From assembly GCA_944472135.2 (NCBI GenBank), contig OX235263.1, positions 24,791,379 to 24,855,378 on the forward strand: a stretch of DNA of 64,000 nt, read 5' to 3'. The first letter of the stretch is position 1, and each line of letters begins with the position of its first letter. Positions 31,519 to 43,017 of this stretch are shown piece by piece. Position numbers and translations under genes: made by a program. This DNA comes from Trichobilharzia regenti. Lineage: Eukaryota; Platyhelminthes; Trematoda; Strigeidida; Schistosomatidae. The notes beneath the pieces are model-generated. The model saw only the letters and a program-made list of their open reading frames with translations. It was not told where the DNA came from and did no database searches.

Positions 31519-32279
31519 ATGAAGATCCCGTGGCCAGCTGCGTTTGAAGAAGGAGACATACGGAGCTTCTTACGTGACTTCGAGGCCGTTGCTGAGCTGG
31601 TGGGTGTCAAGGAGCAGGCGGCGAAGGCAGTTGTCTGGGGACGCTGTTGAGAGGCCGAGCGAAGGCTGCATATGACAGCGTAGACAGGTCAAATGGCACA
31701 GCGTCTTGGAAGAAATTGGTTGAACGACTAGTGTCCGAGTTTGACAGCGAAACAGACAGACAGCTAGCAATGCAGCAGTTCCGGTCAATGAAGCTTGGAC
31801 CTGATGGAGACCCGCTAGTGTTGGCGGTGAAACTGACTAATCTACTTCGACGCGCGCTTCCCACTTTAGATGAAGAATCAGAAGCGCAGTTACTGTCTTC
31901 CCAATTCATCGAGAGTGTCCCAGACCACATTTCTCAGCGATTACAACTGGTTAACGCAACGCAGCCGATGGATATTAGTGAGCTGGCGAAGGTGACCAGA
32001 CAGCTGCTGAGCACAACGGTAGCCGCTATAGACCAACCAAAACCAAACGAATATGAGCAGAAAATTGAAGCATTGCAGCGGGAAGTGGCGGCGTTAAAGT
32101 TGGCTGATAGAAAAGACCGGTGTTTTGAATGCGGTAAGCCGGGACACTGGAGAAGATACTGCCCAGAAAGGCGAAAAAGAAAAAATTTCAGACGGTATAA
32201 TGCTTGTTCTTTCTTTCGTATGAACCTAGATTTAGTGGGGGCTATTGAGAAAGGGCTCTGTATTCGAAGTTGCGAGTGA
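31519..32279 (+). pseudogene. gag: gag of the LTR element, frameshifted
   Basis: The ATG at 31519 opens MKIPWPAAFEEGDIRSFLRD, but the frame stops at 31648. The rest continues in another frame from about 31641 (RGRAKAAYDSVDRS) to the stop at 32277. The long frame contains a helical capsid-like region and a CCHC zinc knuckle CFECGKPGHWRRYCPE at about 32121-32168, followed by a basic tail (RRKRKNFRRY). Gag packages element RNA into particles. One indel between 31620 and 31645 breaks it. The pol frame overlaps the end by about 10 bases in a different frame, as is common in this family. Confidence 0.85.
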
Positions 32280-33736
32280 ATGATCGAGAAGTAGTATGTT
32301 TGATAGATACAGGGGCGGCCGTGTCGTTAATAGATAAGAATTTATGTAAGAGTGTTAGCCCGTGTTCATTGACAGTACAAACAGTAGGCGGGTATGTGTT
32401 GCGTATCACGGGTAGATCGAACTGTACGGTCGTTGTTGGTGGCTGCGAGGTGACGTTTCCTTTCATTGTTGTACCCGAACTACAGCGAACGATATTAGGA
32501 GCGGATTTTCTGCGTGAGATTGGTGCCATAATCGACACGCAAGCGAACGTGGTGGTCACGAAATACGGGCATATCAACATGTATGAGACCAGCGAGATAG
32601 CAGCGATTAAGCTGCCGACGGTACACAATGTGACAGAGTTAATTAGTAAATACGATCATCTGTTCACTGGAGATGGCGACCCATACGGTTATTGCGATAA
32701 GGTGAATCATGAAATTCCGTTAAGTGATCCGAAAGTAAGGTCATTTACAACGCGAAGAGTTCCATGTCATCTGGAAGGCGAAGTGGAGCGACAAGTGCAA
32801 GAGATGTTAAAAGATGACATTATTGAGGAAGCTGATAGCCCGTACAACTCTCCAGTGCTGTTAGTAAAAAAAGCGAATGGGAAGTATAGATTCTGTGTTG
32901 ATTTTCGACAGTTAAACAGTATGACAGAGTTAAGACCGTGTGCCATGCCAACAGTGGTAGAAACTTTAGATCGCCTACAAGGTGCGAATGTGTTTTCGGT
33001 TCTCGATCTTCGCTCAGGATACTGGCAGATACCGATAAAACAAGGTGATAGAGATAAGACGGCTTTCATCGTGGGTCAGACACAATATCGATTTAAACGC
33101 ATGCCGTTTGGACTAGCAGGTGCACCGTTTACGTTCAGACGACTGATGAAGCTATTACTTAGGAACTTGAAAAACGTGGAGGTTTATGGTGATGATCTCG
33201 TCATATACAGTCAAAACGAAAACGATCACGTCAACCATGTAGAAGCCGTGCTGCGACGCATCGAAGAGTTTGGACTACGCGTCAACAAAACCAAGTCCCA
33301 GATAGCCAAAAAGAATGTTACTCTGTTGGGACATAAAGTGGGAAATGGTGAGATTAAACCACTGCCGGAGAAAATTTTGACGATTAAAACGATTCCAGCC
33401 CCGAATTCAAAGAGAAAACTGAGACAATTCTTGGGTAGAGCAGCGTTTTATAGCCGCTTCGTGAAGAACTTCAATGAGATAGCAGCCCCTCTATACAGGC
33501 TACTAGGTGAGCCAAAGTTTGTTTGGTCGGAAGAATCGCAGAGGACATTCGACAGAATTAAACAGCTGCTCGACCACCAACAAATGACGCTAAAACTACC
33601 TGTGCCAGGAAGACAGTTCACAGTGTGCACAGATGCCAGTGACTACGCTATAGGTGCGGTCCTAAGACAGGACGAGGGAATCGTTGAGTATGCCAGTAGG
33701 GTTTTGACACTACAGAGAGAAAGTATTCAACGATAG
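32270..33736 (+). pseudogene. pol: pol part 1: protease, reverse transcriptase, start of RNase H
   Basis: Protease active site CLIDTGAAVSLID near 32298-32336. RT blocks follow: YNSPVLLVKKANGKYRFCVD, LDLRSGYWQIPI, RMPFGLAGAPFTF and the catalytic box VYGDDLVIYS at 33182. Many Ty3 elements have Y-[IL]-DD; Gly at that position is a variant. RNase H begins with TDASDYAIGAVL. The frame ends at 33734 after LQRESIQR because of a one-base shift inside a GAGAGA stretch near 33710-33722. No tool was used to confirm the domain edges. Confidence 0.88.
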
Positions 33737-35355
33737 AGAAAGAATGTTTAGCAATGGTATGGGCAGTCGACAAATGGAGACCTTATTTACTCGGCCGGCG
33801 GTTCCACATCGAAACTGATCATAAGCCGCTACAATTTTTGAAGACAGCGAGAGACCCACGGGGGAAGTTGTCACGGTGGATGTTGCGTCTTCAGGAGTAC
33901 GATTTTACGATCTCACACGTTCCTGGAAGTGAAAATGTCTTGGCAGATTTGTTATCGAGACCAGAAGATGAGTCTGAGTTGCCCGAGGTCGCTTACGGAG
34001 TGCATGCAGTAGAACAAGACCCACTAAGACTTGCACGTAGGCAGAGGTTGGACGATACGCTGAATACAGTAATACAGGTGATCACCAACGGAATAGAAGT
34101 GGATCAAACTACGGCGAGTAAGGAGCTAACCACACTACTCAGACAGAGGGATCGACTCAGAGTGAATGCCTACGGGACTCTGACCTGGCGAGAGAACGAC
34201 GGAAGCTGGCTGGCTGTCATACCTCAATCGTCGCGCCACGACATGATAGAAGAATGTCACCAGCTAGCGCATACAGGCGTGGCCAGAACGACCGACCTCC
34301 TAAGACAAAGTATGTACTGGCCAGGTATGAGAGAAGACGTAGCAAGATACGTACTTGGATGTCCACGGTGCCAGCTGATGAAAGGTGACCGGTGTATACG
34401 ACCACCACTTCAGTCGATTCCAGTTACCGCGATAGGTGACTTGTGGTCCGTAGATGTCATGGGTCCATTTCCTCAGACATCCAATGGTAATCAGTACCTC
34501 TTGGTGATGACGGAACACGCGACACGATGGGTAGACGCCGTAGCAATCCCAGACCAACGTGCAAGAACCGTGACAGATGCAGTAGTTAGACACATTGTTG
34601 CAGACCACGGCGTACCGAAGACAATACTGACAGACCAAGGTCCCTGTTTCGAGAGTGAAGAGTTTACTTCCCGTTTGCAACAGCTGGGCATCAAGAGGAT
34701 CAGAACGACCCCATACCATCCACAAACGAATGGCCTAACGGAGAGAAACAACCGTACACTGAAGGAGTGGCTGGCCTCGAAGGGCGGGAACTGGGAAACG
34801 GAGCTTCCACTGATTTTACTAACACATCGGGCTACCACTCAGGAAACAACGAAGAAGTCACCCTTCCAACTGATGTATGGTAGAAAACCACGATTACCGG
34901 TACACAATGAGACCTGGCCCATGCACCAAAAGTGGAGTACGACGAAATTAAAAGCAGAGAGGAAAGAGGCAGTCAAGAATGTAATACGGAAGCAGCGCAG
35001 TGATGTCACGAAGTCTCAGATGAAAGAAAGGACGCAGTGCATTACCTTTGCAGTCGGGGACCAAGTGAAGTGTAGAGACAGGAGATATACAGTTGGAGGC
35101 GGGCTAGGTTCACGGAAACTCCTTCCAAAGTGGGAAGGACCATACACAATCACAAAAAGACGGGGTCAAGTATATACCATCCGAAGAGGTGATAAACAGA
35201 AACGAGTTAACGCCAGTCAGCTCCAAAGATGGGTACAGTGGGACAAGCCGGTCAGTAACAATCCTCAACTAGAGGATGTAGCACCCAGAAGGTCGGAACG
35301 TCTGCGCACGAAGCTATTTGACGGGGGGACGAGTGTGGTGAGAGCAGGCTGCTAG
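33720..35355 (+). pseudogene. pol: pol part 2: RNase H end and integrase
   Basis: Continues the polyprotein after the frameshift: RNase H tail (AVDKWRPYLLGRRFHIETDH, DLLSRPED), then integrase. Visible are the HHCC zinc finger (HQLAHTGVARTTDLL, CPRCQ), the catalytic Asp in LWSVDVMGPF, the second in LTDQGPCFES, and Glu in YHPQTNGLTERNNRTL. A GPY/F-type end (KWEGPYTI) follows. Integrase inserts the cDNA; all DDE residues are intact. It ends at 35353, inside the 3' LTR. Only the upstream frameshift would separate it from RT. Confidence 0.88.
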
Positions 35356-35671
35356 CCGATTGGTTGGCACTAATCTACGTTAAGGTCTAGGTCACTAATA
35401 TGGGCCGTGAGAAAATATGAACAAGGCTGAGTCAACAACCAATCACAGCAAAGTTAACGTGGCAAAATATGATTCGCAGATAGAGAACTCTATTTGTCAA
35501 GGAATCCCGAAACAACCAATCAGAAGCCTGCGTTTGTCTGCCTAACTTCTGATAAACAACCAATCAGATGACTGCGCTTGTCTATAATAATGTAGTTGAA
35601 ATATGTATAAATACGTGTTGATTTTCATAATAAAACGATCTGTTGCCTGGCCCTTGTCTTCTGTTGTTACA
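35334..35671 (+). repeat. 3' LTR
   Basis: Same length and ends as the 5' LTR. The integrase frame runs 22 bases into it. Preceded by a purine-rich tract at 35321-35333 that probably primes plus-strand synthesis. Confidence 0.93.
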
Positions 35672-35712
35672 CCGTGATCAACTCGTAAAACATAACACAT
35701 CTCCATTTCACC
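35672..35712 (+). mobile_element. HH2 SINE tail, right part
   Basis: CCGTGATCAACTCGTAAAAC and on, the continuation of the copy cut at 31157; its complement is seen intact at 30575-30615. Confidence 0.6.
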
Positions 35713-35714
35713 CT

Positions 35715-36240
35715 GTTCTCTCCAATTCTGGATGGCAGGCTGACTGAATCCACATTTGCCCGTAAATCTTTATTTCTTCTTCTTCACACGATCTGTTCCA
35801 TGTCACCCTCTGACGAACATCGTTTCCTACTCACCTTCGACTCGAGCGTTGGCCTGGCTTAACTGACTGATTTCATCACAGATGTGCACCAGTTCAAGCT
35901 GCCATACTTCACTTAGCACATAGAGCAAGAGAATAGAGTGAAAATCGATTCAAAACTGAGATAACAAACAGAAATGTGAGACGAAAAGAATAGTAATATG
36001 GAAGCACAATAGAACTCTATTGGATAGGATGAATCCCAAAGGGTGGATGCATCTGCGCTTTCATTGGTTTTTACCATCCTGAAGACGCCAACCAATCAGG
36101 AAGTTAACACCTCCCTACATGGTTGGTTAGCTTAAACTAGGTGGTATGGATTTCAATGACTGCTAAAGCCATGTTTTGGTTTCACCATCACTGGCTGTTT
36201 TCCAACCTGATCCAATGTCAGCTAACATTGACCGTTTTCG
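35715..36240 (-). mobile_element. LINE A tail piece and LINE B 3' end
   Basis: 35715-35880 resembles the complement of the family A tail. 35880-36240 is the family B tail and 3' UTR (plus GCACCAGTTCAAGCTGCC; ACCAATCAGGAAGTTAACAC). Confidence 0.6.
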
Positions 36241-37700
36241 AGGAAGGCTTGGAAAGTGATGTCATTCAACAACAGTCCTCTCAGGGTGTTTCGAATCCAT
36301 CTCCATTTTCTTTCACACATTTGTCGGATAACAGGTTCCTGGCTGATTCATCACCAGAGTTCCTTCTTAGTTTCCTCTTCTGGCCAGCTGCCGCCAATCT
36401 AATATTCAGTTGTTCATAAAAGACTGAAGAGCGTTCTGATGACACGCGTGCCAAGGTCTCTGAATCACACATAGAAGCAGTGACTAACTTGACATTGGCC
36501 TTGAAAATCTGGATATTTTTGTTTACGGTGAGTGTGCGATAGATTTCCACATTGATTTCAGATTAAAGAAGGTCTGTCTTGGCTTTCTCATACTCACTGA
36601 CTTTGAAATCCTCATCCTTGACGGCTGTAGTTGAAAGGATGCTGCCTAAAGAGGTGACTTCTTACAAATCCCCCTCCCTCCCGTTGATAGTGACTAGTAC
36701 CTCTTCCTGTTTTTATTGGCAGGTAGAGTGTATTCGTCACTCTTTTCTTCACTTAAAGTCCTGTCTTTGCTGTCTGGCTACCTGCCTCTTCCGACAACGT
36801 GTTAGTTTAGATATGATAGAGAAGATTTGTAGCTCAGGTGGATGATTTTCACATGTGGTTGTGTTCTCTGAGCTGGATAGTTAATTTGCGAAGCTTTCAT
36901 CACCCTACTGGGTGACATCTTCAGTGCATACTTCAATTCATTGAAGTGAGCTTTTCGATTTCTCCACGAGTTTATTAATCATCTCTCCTGGTGGGTGACC
37001 TTGGACGTGATTGGTTGTTTTTGTGTGTTTTCACACCTTCTAGGTTACTTGTATTGGAACTGATTGTTTCTTTGACTTGAACTTTGCCCCTCTGTGTGTG
37101 AGATTTCTTTCTTATCGGTTGATAAATTTTGTCTATCTCGATGTGTCTATTGATTGATGATTCACTGAAATACCAGACAGCCTTCTGAAAATTCTCTAGA
37201 ATTCTTGTTGTTTCCTCTGTCTAATATTTGAACGTTGGTTGTCCCAGTCGAATTGATGTCCGTGGTTGTCTGTGTGTAGTGATATGACCACAAACAATCA
37301 CGTCCAAGGTCACCATGAGAGATGATTAATAAACTCGTGGAGAAATCGAAAGGCTCACTTCAATCCAAATTGAAGTATTCGCTGAAGATGTCACCCAGTA
37401 GGGTGATGAAAACTTCGCAAATTAACCATCCAGCTCAGAGAACACAACCACATCAGAAACGTGTTAGTTTCCGTCTGTAGATCTTTGAGTCTGTGTACCC
37501 CTAGACATAAATCATCCACGAAGCACAAATCTTCCAGAATCTTCTTTTCAGCCAAAAATATTCCTGTCTTCTTGCTCTCACACACGGTCTGTTGCATGAA
37601 TTAGCTCCACCGCAGTCAAGAACATCATCTTGGGTGAGAAAGAGTAGGTAACCTTGTTTCCGCTTTAAAACGCTTCACTGAGTTTTCTATTGTGAATCAA
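36241..37700 (-). mobile_element. LINE family A variant, interrupted by a PLE
   Basis: Two pieces, 36241-36808 and 37458-37700, on the minus strand. The second carries the RT box region (LEDLCFVDDLCLGVHRLKDL), the first the tail (NIQIFKANVKLVTASMCDSE). AACGTGTTAGTTT occurs at both edges of the PLE. Confidence 0.72.
36809..37457. mobile_element. PLE insertion made of two terminal repeats in inverted orientation
   Basis: A 649-bp insertion with 13-bp duplications AACGTGTTAGTTT (36796-36808 and 37458-37470). The left part (36809-about 37280) is the minus-strand PLE 3' region. The right part (about 37285-37457) is a plus-strand copy of the same terminal repeat. Both contain the CTGAAGA/GTCACCC...GGGTGAT hammerhead-like motif; in the right copy AAGCTT has become AAACTT. 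No RT is left and only a fragment of the nuclease coding end. Confidence 0.8.
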
Positions 37701-38470
37701 CTGACATACGACAGCTTTGCTAAAGTATTCATGAAAACGCCTTTAGAATATTAGAAGACGACATATAAGTGAACAATATTGTTGTTTTCAATTAGATCTT
37801 CTTCAGACTTTACTCTAATTTAAATAGATTTATATAGAGAAAACCTTAACTAATGACGGTGAGTTTTCGGATCAAATAATAATAATAATGTGGTAAATAT
37901 TTTGAACGTAGTTAATAACGATGATTATAATGATAACAAAATATTGATAATAAGGTTTATGCAGATGGCGATAAGAATAACAAAGTTAGTGTATGTATAT
38001 ATGTGTATATGAAGACAATTCAATGAATAAATAAGGTCAAATCTTAAAAGTTACATAATACTAAAGGTGAAGTGGACAGGCAATCAGAGTTTAAATAAAT
38101 ATCATAAAAGTACGACGGAGATGGAAAATAAGAAGGGGTGGGAGGGTTTTGATTAGAATTTTTACCTAGACAAGCAAGGGAGAGACAAAGGTAGAACAAA
38201 CTTCTTTTGTTGTATGCAAAGACTAGGATTGTTCTCTCAAATTAATTCCCATAGCTACTTCGGGAATGTGTAAAAGGCGGGTTCGAATGGAATGCGATAG
38301 ATAACTTTGAAGGCACTATTTTTCTCCACTTAGTGACCGCTGTGATCAGTCAAATGAGCCAAGATAGAACTCCTTATAGATTTTATTTGACCTTTTCCGG
38401 ACCATGTAGTAAGATGCTCATTAATCCGTTTGTTAGGATGTCTGGTTGAAATCTAAAGAAAGTAGTTTGG
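37700..38470. other. Intronic sequence, no feature recognised
   Basis: AT-rich; no open frame over 60 codons and no repeat match by eye. Confidence 0.45.
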
Positions 38471-39075
38471 CTTTTTACTCACGTGGGCAGTTTTTTTTTT
38501 CAACTACAGGTAGATGATACACATGAGGATGTTTAAATGAACCAGGATTTAAAATGATCTTCATTACTCCTAAATCAGTGTAGGAATTCAACTCTACTAA
38601 GCATAAAAAACAAGATCCAGATTGTCAACGCTAATGTCAAGTTAGTCACTGCTGCTTCTACATGGTTCAGAGATTTGACGCATCCCCAATACAAGCTCTT
38701 CCAACTGTCTTCAATGACTCCATACTGAAGATCAGATTGGCAGTTAGCCAGGAAGTATAAGAAACAGGGACCTCTTTAGGACTTCCTGACCAACAAACAT
38801 GTTGAAGGAAATAAAGATGGATTGAACATATGCTTAGAAGACTACAGAATGACATCACATGCTAAACAGATAATCTCTCGATCGGAATCCGAATGCAAAA
38901 CGGCGAGTTGGATATCTGACGGTGATGTGGGGGAGATTGTGTGAGAATCAAATGAGAGTTTCATGGTAGGTAGTCACAGAGCCAACTTAATAAGACAGAA
39001 GCGACTAAAGTGAAGAGGATGTATGCTTCTGAGACCCCTCGAAATAGAGGAGGCGAATAATAACAATAATAACAT
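38470..39075 (+). mobile_element. LINE family A variant 3' fragment
   Basis: RT tail remnants (AAAAAACAAGATCCAGATTG; CTACATGGTTCAGAG) and a 3' end in AATAATAACAATAATAAC. Frames are broken. Confidence 0.65.
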
Positions 39076-39115
39076 AACTTATATTTTACTTTAGGTTAGG
39101 TTTCTTCAAGATCCG

Positions 39116-39260
39116 AGGAAAATGTTAAACCCAACAGGGCATAGGTCGATGTGGAAGACCCAAACAAGGACGAAACAGTTGTCCCAGTTCCCTGGGGTAG
39201 CCATGGGTGTATGCTGATGAAGAGCCACAAGTAAGCACAAAATATTTTTCCTGTTTATTG
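39116..39260. repeat. Decayed HH2 SINE pieces
   Basis: AACAAGGACGAAACAGTTGTC (39160s) and GCTGATGAAGAGCC (39216) are hammerhead-block remnants. Confidence 0.5.
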
Positions 39261-39269
39261 GTCTTAAAT

Positions 39270-39500
39270 ACTGCATCGATGGTCCAGTGGTAGGATGCCC
39301 ACCAACCATACCTCACGTGGTCCGGTGTTCGACTCCCGGTCGCCGACGCACTCCTAAACCTTGCTTAGCCATTAAGAAGCAATCCCACCCAGTGCAAAAA
39401 AATAAACATCACTGCTACAGAAACTCCAAAATCCACAAAGCTTCAAGCCCTATAAACCACTGGGAACGCAAAGGAATCAAATAAAAATTTTAAAAATATA
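39270..39500 (+). mobile_element. Composite tRNA-derived SINE
   Basis: tRNA-like head with GGTCCAGTGGTAGGATGC (A box) and GTGTTCGACTCCCGG (B box), body with AGCAATCCCACCCAGTG, GCTACAGAAACTCC and AAGCCCTATAAACCACTGGG, A-rich 3' end. It lies 90 bp from the donor of exon block 7. Target duplication not found. Confidence 0.75.
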
Positions 39501-39587
39501 AAACAAAAACTAGAATTTTCACAAGTTAATTATCATACTACTTATAAGTAACTAAATCAAATCAACAAAATATTTTTCTTCTTTTAC

Positions 39588-39924
39588 CTTGAAGTGTAGA
39601 TAAATATTCCAGATGATATACCTGCTTTGCAGAATCTATTAATTCTAAATTACTAACAAAATTGTTCACATTATTGTATAATGATACAAAACACATCCAA
39701 TTGCTGATCAACACGTGTAGTAGGCCTTTCAGTTGACGTAAAGAGATACCAAGAACAAGCCAATCTTTGATTATCGTGGTCGACGTCGTTGCTGTTGTTG
39801 TTGTTGTTGTTGTAGACGATGAATAATAAGGAGTGCTGTTGTAATGAGTTCTAGTTGAATATTCCAATATGCAAAGAGAATTGAATAGTGGTTGAAGATG
39901 CTGATGATATTCAATATCCCATGA
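39588..39924 (-). CDS. Giant gene exon block 7 with poly-Thr tract
   Basis: The acceptor is TTTTACAG before TCATGGG and the donor is TTCAAG/gtaaaa; phase is 0 in and 1 out. It encodes SWDIEYHQHLQPLFNSL, then a Ser/Thr-rich insert with seven Thr in a row written by ACA/ACG-type codons, then a helix (WLVLGISLRQLKGLLHVL). The Thr tract looks like an expanded loop between two helices and is a likely length polymorphism. The phase-1 exit matches block 8 across a 9-kb intron holding the LTR element. Confidence 0.78.
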
Positions 39925-40029
39925 CTGTAAAATTTAAAAAAAAGAGGAAATGAACTTAAATCATATTTGATATGGTTTATATAGCAAAAGCAGTTCAAAA
40001 ATTAAGAATTAGATTATGGGTTTCTTGAA

Positions 40030-40985
40030 AAGTACTGAACAGATGTTGCGCCCTAATTTGAGACTCTTCAGCAGTGCATATCCACTACTACACACCTAGG
40101 ATCACTGCTGTTACACCCCTGTTCCCCAGCAGTAAGACTTCGCCCACAAACATCCAGCATGGTGTAAGAAAGATTCTGATACTATACCAGTAACTGCTTT
40201 TTGTCTAATCGCTATCCTAACAACCTTCCTGGCATGGTAGGACCTACAGGAACAATAGTTTCAGCCAGTGTAGCTTGTTGGGCCATAGCAATGTGCAAGT
40301 GCGACCACCACGTCAAGGTAGGCAGCTATCACACTGTAACTTCCCAATATCCATCCAATGATCACTATGAAAGAATAATTTCTTAGAAAATCCCTTTTGA
40401 ACGATCTAATTACAATATCCACACTTATATTGCGTGTTCAAACTAACTTTTTAATTATTTCCCTGTTTTCTCCTAGGTTATAATTATGATCGTCGTGACG
40501 TTTGCACTTCCAAATGCTGACTTGATACTTTCAGTCTGTCTTTGTCACTGTTTAATCTTTAATTTTATTGCTTCTCTTTGTGATTGTGTGAGATGATACT
40601 GATAATGTGTGATTTTACGACTGAGATATTATTTGAGGCAGTCAAGGTCATTCCGACCTTGTCATTTTTGTACACCACCTTCATAGATAAAGACGATCTT
40701 AACTTCTCACTGAAATGTCTGCAAAGAGAAAATTGGTGTTTCATCTGTAAAATGTTTGAATAGGAGTCGTTTTTATTTCATTACAATAAGTTGGTTAGTT
40801 GGTTACTAAGAATTTCCGCGGTTATTTAAACAGGTAGGCACTGGTCACTATTGATCAAAGACTACGCCCAATTTGAAGGTTCACAGTCACAAGGTTTATT
40901 TCAAGATAACATGACTAGAAGAAACTAAACACAACGTGGGATTTTGACATCTCTGTGGAAATAGAAATAATAAATTGTCACAGAA
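40030..40985. other. Intronic sequence with one HH2 remnant
   Basis: 40030-40110 holds the complement of a decayed HH2 block (TTTGAGACTCTTCAGCAG). The rest shows no frame or repeat that I recognise. Confidence 0.45.
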
Positions 40986-41063
40986 TGGCTAGGAGAGGAA
41001 GAGGGAGAGAGAGAGAGAGAAATGAGATATATTTAGTCTATTTATGCATAAATAGTAACTTAC

Positions 41064-41972
41064 ATTTACATCAATATACTTGTTGATAATATCGTCCAAT
41101 TCGAGCACTTTTAATTGATTGCTTTCTGTGAAACTATTTAGCGCATTGGTTACATTCTGTTCAAATTGAATAAACCGCTGCTGAAGATATGCGCTTAAAC
41201 AATCTCTAGAGTAAATTATACCTTTATCATTGATATTAGTTAAATTGTCAATATTATCCAATTGAAAATTGAATATATTAGATAGAATATTATTCTTAGT
41301 ATGTATTATCATAACCTCAATGGCATAGTTAATTCTGTTTACTAGATTTCCGGTATTGATCCATTCAAAGGAGAAATTCTTCACTTCTCTTTTATTTTCT
41401 GTTACAGTGGATAATATATCTAATATGGGTGAGTACAAATCATTTGATAACAATTGTTGTATTGATTCTAGACAGTAGATACGTTGATGTTTTATACGAC
41501 ATAAACATATTTCAATTAATTTGATAAAATTTGAAATCTCACTATTCAATGCAACGTTTGTCGTCTTGTGACGATGTTCAGTGGTGCGGCGGTGGTGACT
41601 AGCACCATCAAATAAATTTGATTGGTTAACATCTTTCAAACTTGACAATAAGGTATGTTGATATGCAAATCTAGCAAGGTTGAATAATGACAGAGTTGAT
41701 GGCACAGAGTCTTGATTAGATTCATTTAACGTAATGCTGGTCATTTTTGAAGTAATGCATACCTTGTCGTCATCATTGTTTATGAGGTCCATGACAATCT
41801 GCCTACATCTATCTTTTGAATATTGTAATTGATGCATTATACCTGTTGAGTGTATCTGTGCTCTCCACAAACAATTGATATGATTATAAAGACGTGTATG
41901 CAGTTCGTCTAACTTATTTGTTATATCAAGGCGCATCGTGATAAATTCATTCAATAATATTCGTACAGAATT
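41064..41972 (-). CDS. Giant gene exon block 6 (303 codons)
   Basis: The acceptor is TTTATTTCAG before AATTCTG and the donor is GTAAAT/gtaagt; phase is 0 at both ends. Residues are helical with regular Leu/Ile spacing (NSVRILLNEFITMRLDITNK; LARFAYQHTLLSSLKDV; INYAIEVMIIHTKNNIL) and several Cys (IEICLCRIKHQRIYCLE). A Thr/His-rich linker (HHRRTTEHRHKTT) separates two helical halves. It fits about three spectrin-like repeats. No catalytic motif is visible. Just downstream in the intron lies a GA microsatellite. Confidence 0.82.
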
Positions 41973-42094
41973 CTGAAATAAAATTGAGACATATGAAGAT
42001 GGCATTGGAAACTTACTATTCTCACTACTTGTAAGTAGTTAAAATTTAAAAGCAAAAATAACGCGACTGAAAAATTTCGTCATTTCTAAAATTT

Positions 42095-42400
42095 CCAAGT
42101 GTTGGCTTTTAGGGATTTGATTGATTGCAGAGGTTTGATGAAAAGTTAACGTCAGTCAGAGGACCATTGTAAACCACCAGGGAACAGTAAAGAGCAGCTT
42201 TTTTCTAGTTTGGGCACTCACTGGGGGCAGTGGATAAGGTCCTAGTGGCGAAATGCTGTACGAGGTGGCCTTATTAACCCAGTGGTCCTGGTTTCGAACC
42301 TCGGGGGAAGTGTGCTGCTGAAGACTTCCAAACTAGGATGAAACGCCTGTCTAGTATACCCTGGATTTCCACAACTAGCAGTGTGGATAAATTAAAGGCA
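42095..42400. mobile_element. HH2 SINE inverted pair
   Basis: A minus remnant (42095-42225) followed by a plus copy (42230-42390) with the core CTGAAGA at 42318, AACTAGGATGAAACGCCTGT, cleavage-site TC and TAGTATACCC. Core bases are intact; stem II is weakened. Confidence 0.6.
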
Positions 42401-43015
42401 GAATATAAAAGTTCATAACGGTCCAAAATCATGAAGCAAGTATTCAAGAATCTCCTCCTCCTCCTCCTCCATTGCCAAAAGCCACTAGGTACCGAACAGT
42501 AGAAGAAGCCACAAAATAATCAGAACTTTGTATATAAACGAGACAATTCAGGCCACTATTGCTACCCTGACCTATTGTGGAATCTCACAATTCCTCAGTA
42601 CTTTAGTATTTCATACTCTTTTAGGTGTAAACTTTCGTTCTGTAATACAAAAAATGCGTTGATGCTACTAATAACAGTTATTTTTCTTAACTAACATAGA
42701 CGTATAATTGTGCTGTGTGATTCCTTAATCTTTTCGAGACATGGTCACTGAAAGTGGAAAAAATACCCTGACCAAAGATGTTTGCGTTCCACCTCCAGAG
42801 TAAAGTGGAAAAATATAATGAGTAACACTGGGATTAGGCGGTAAACTCAACCGATGAGGTTATGTAGGTGAATCGATTGGGATAGCAAGGACATGAGTTG
42901 CGCATTCCGATCCATCAACTTCCTCCTCAACTAATGTTGGCTGAAGTCCTTAACTGTTGATTTGAACCGGCAAGGTAGGAAGGTATAAATTATCTTGTTA
43001 CTGCAGAGATGTTTA
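42400..43015. other. Intronic sequence, TCC microsatellite
   Basis: TCC repeat at 42452-42470. Otherwise nothing recognised until the LINE. Confidence 0.45.
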
Positions 43016-43017
43016 AA

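Larger units (their letters stand above)
31158..35671 (+). mobile_element. Ty3/gypsy LTR retrotransposon, full length, recently inserted
   Basis: A 4,514-bp element with two 338-bp LTRs that differ at only two positions by eye, TG...CA ends and a 4-bp target duplication CCGT. The order gag, protease, RT, RNase H, integrase is that of Ty3/gypsy (Metaviridae). A primer-binding-site-like TGGTGTCGCTGCC follows the 5' LTR after two bases, and a purine tract with six G (GGGGGGACGAG) precedes the 3' LTR. Single-base frameshifts in gag and in the RNase H region break the ORFs. Codon use is less AT-rich than the host exons. It lies antisense in an intron of the giant gene. Confidence 0.93.
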
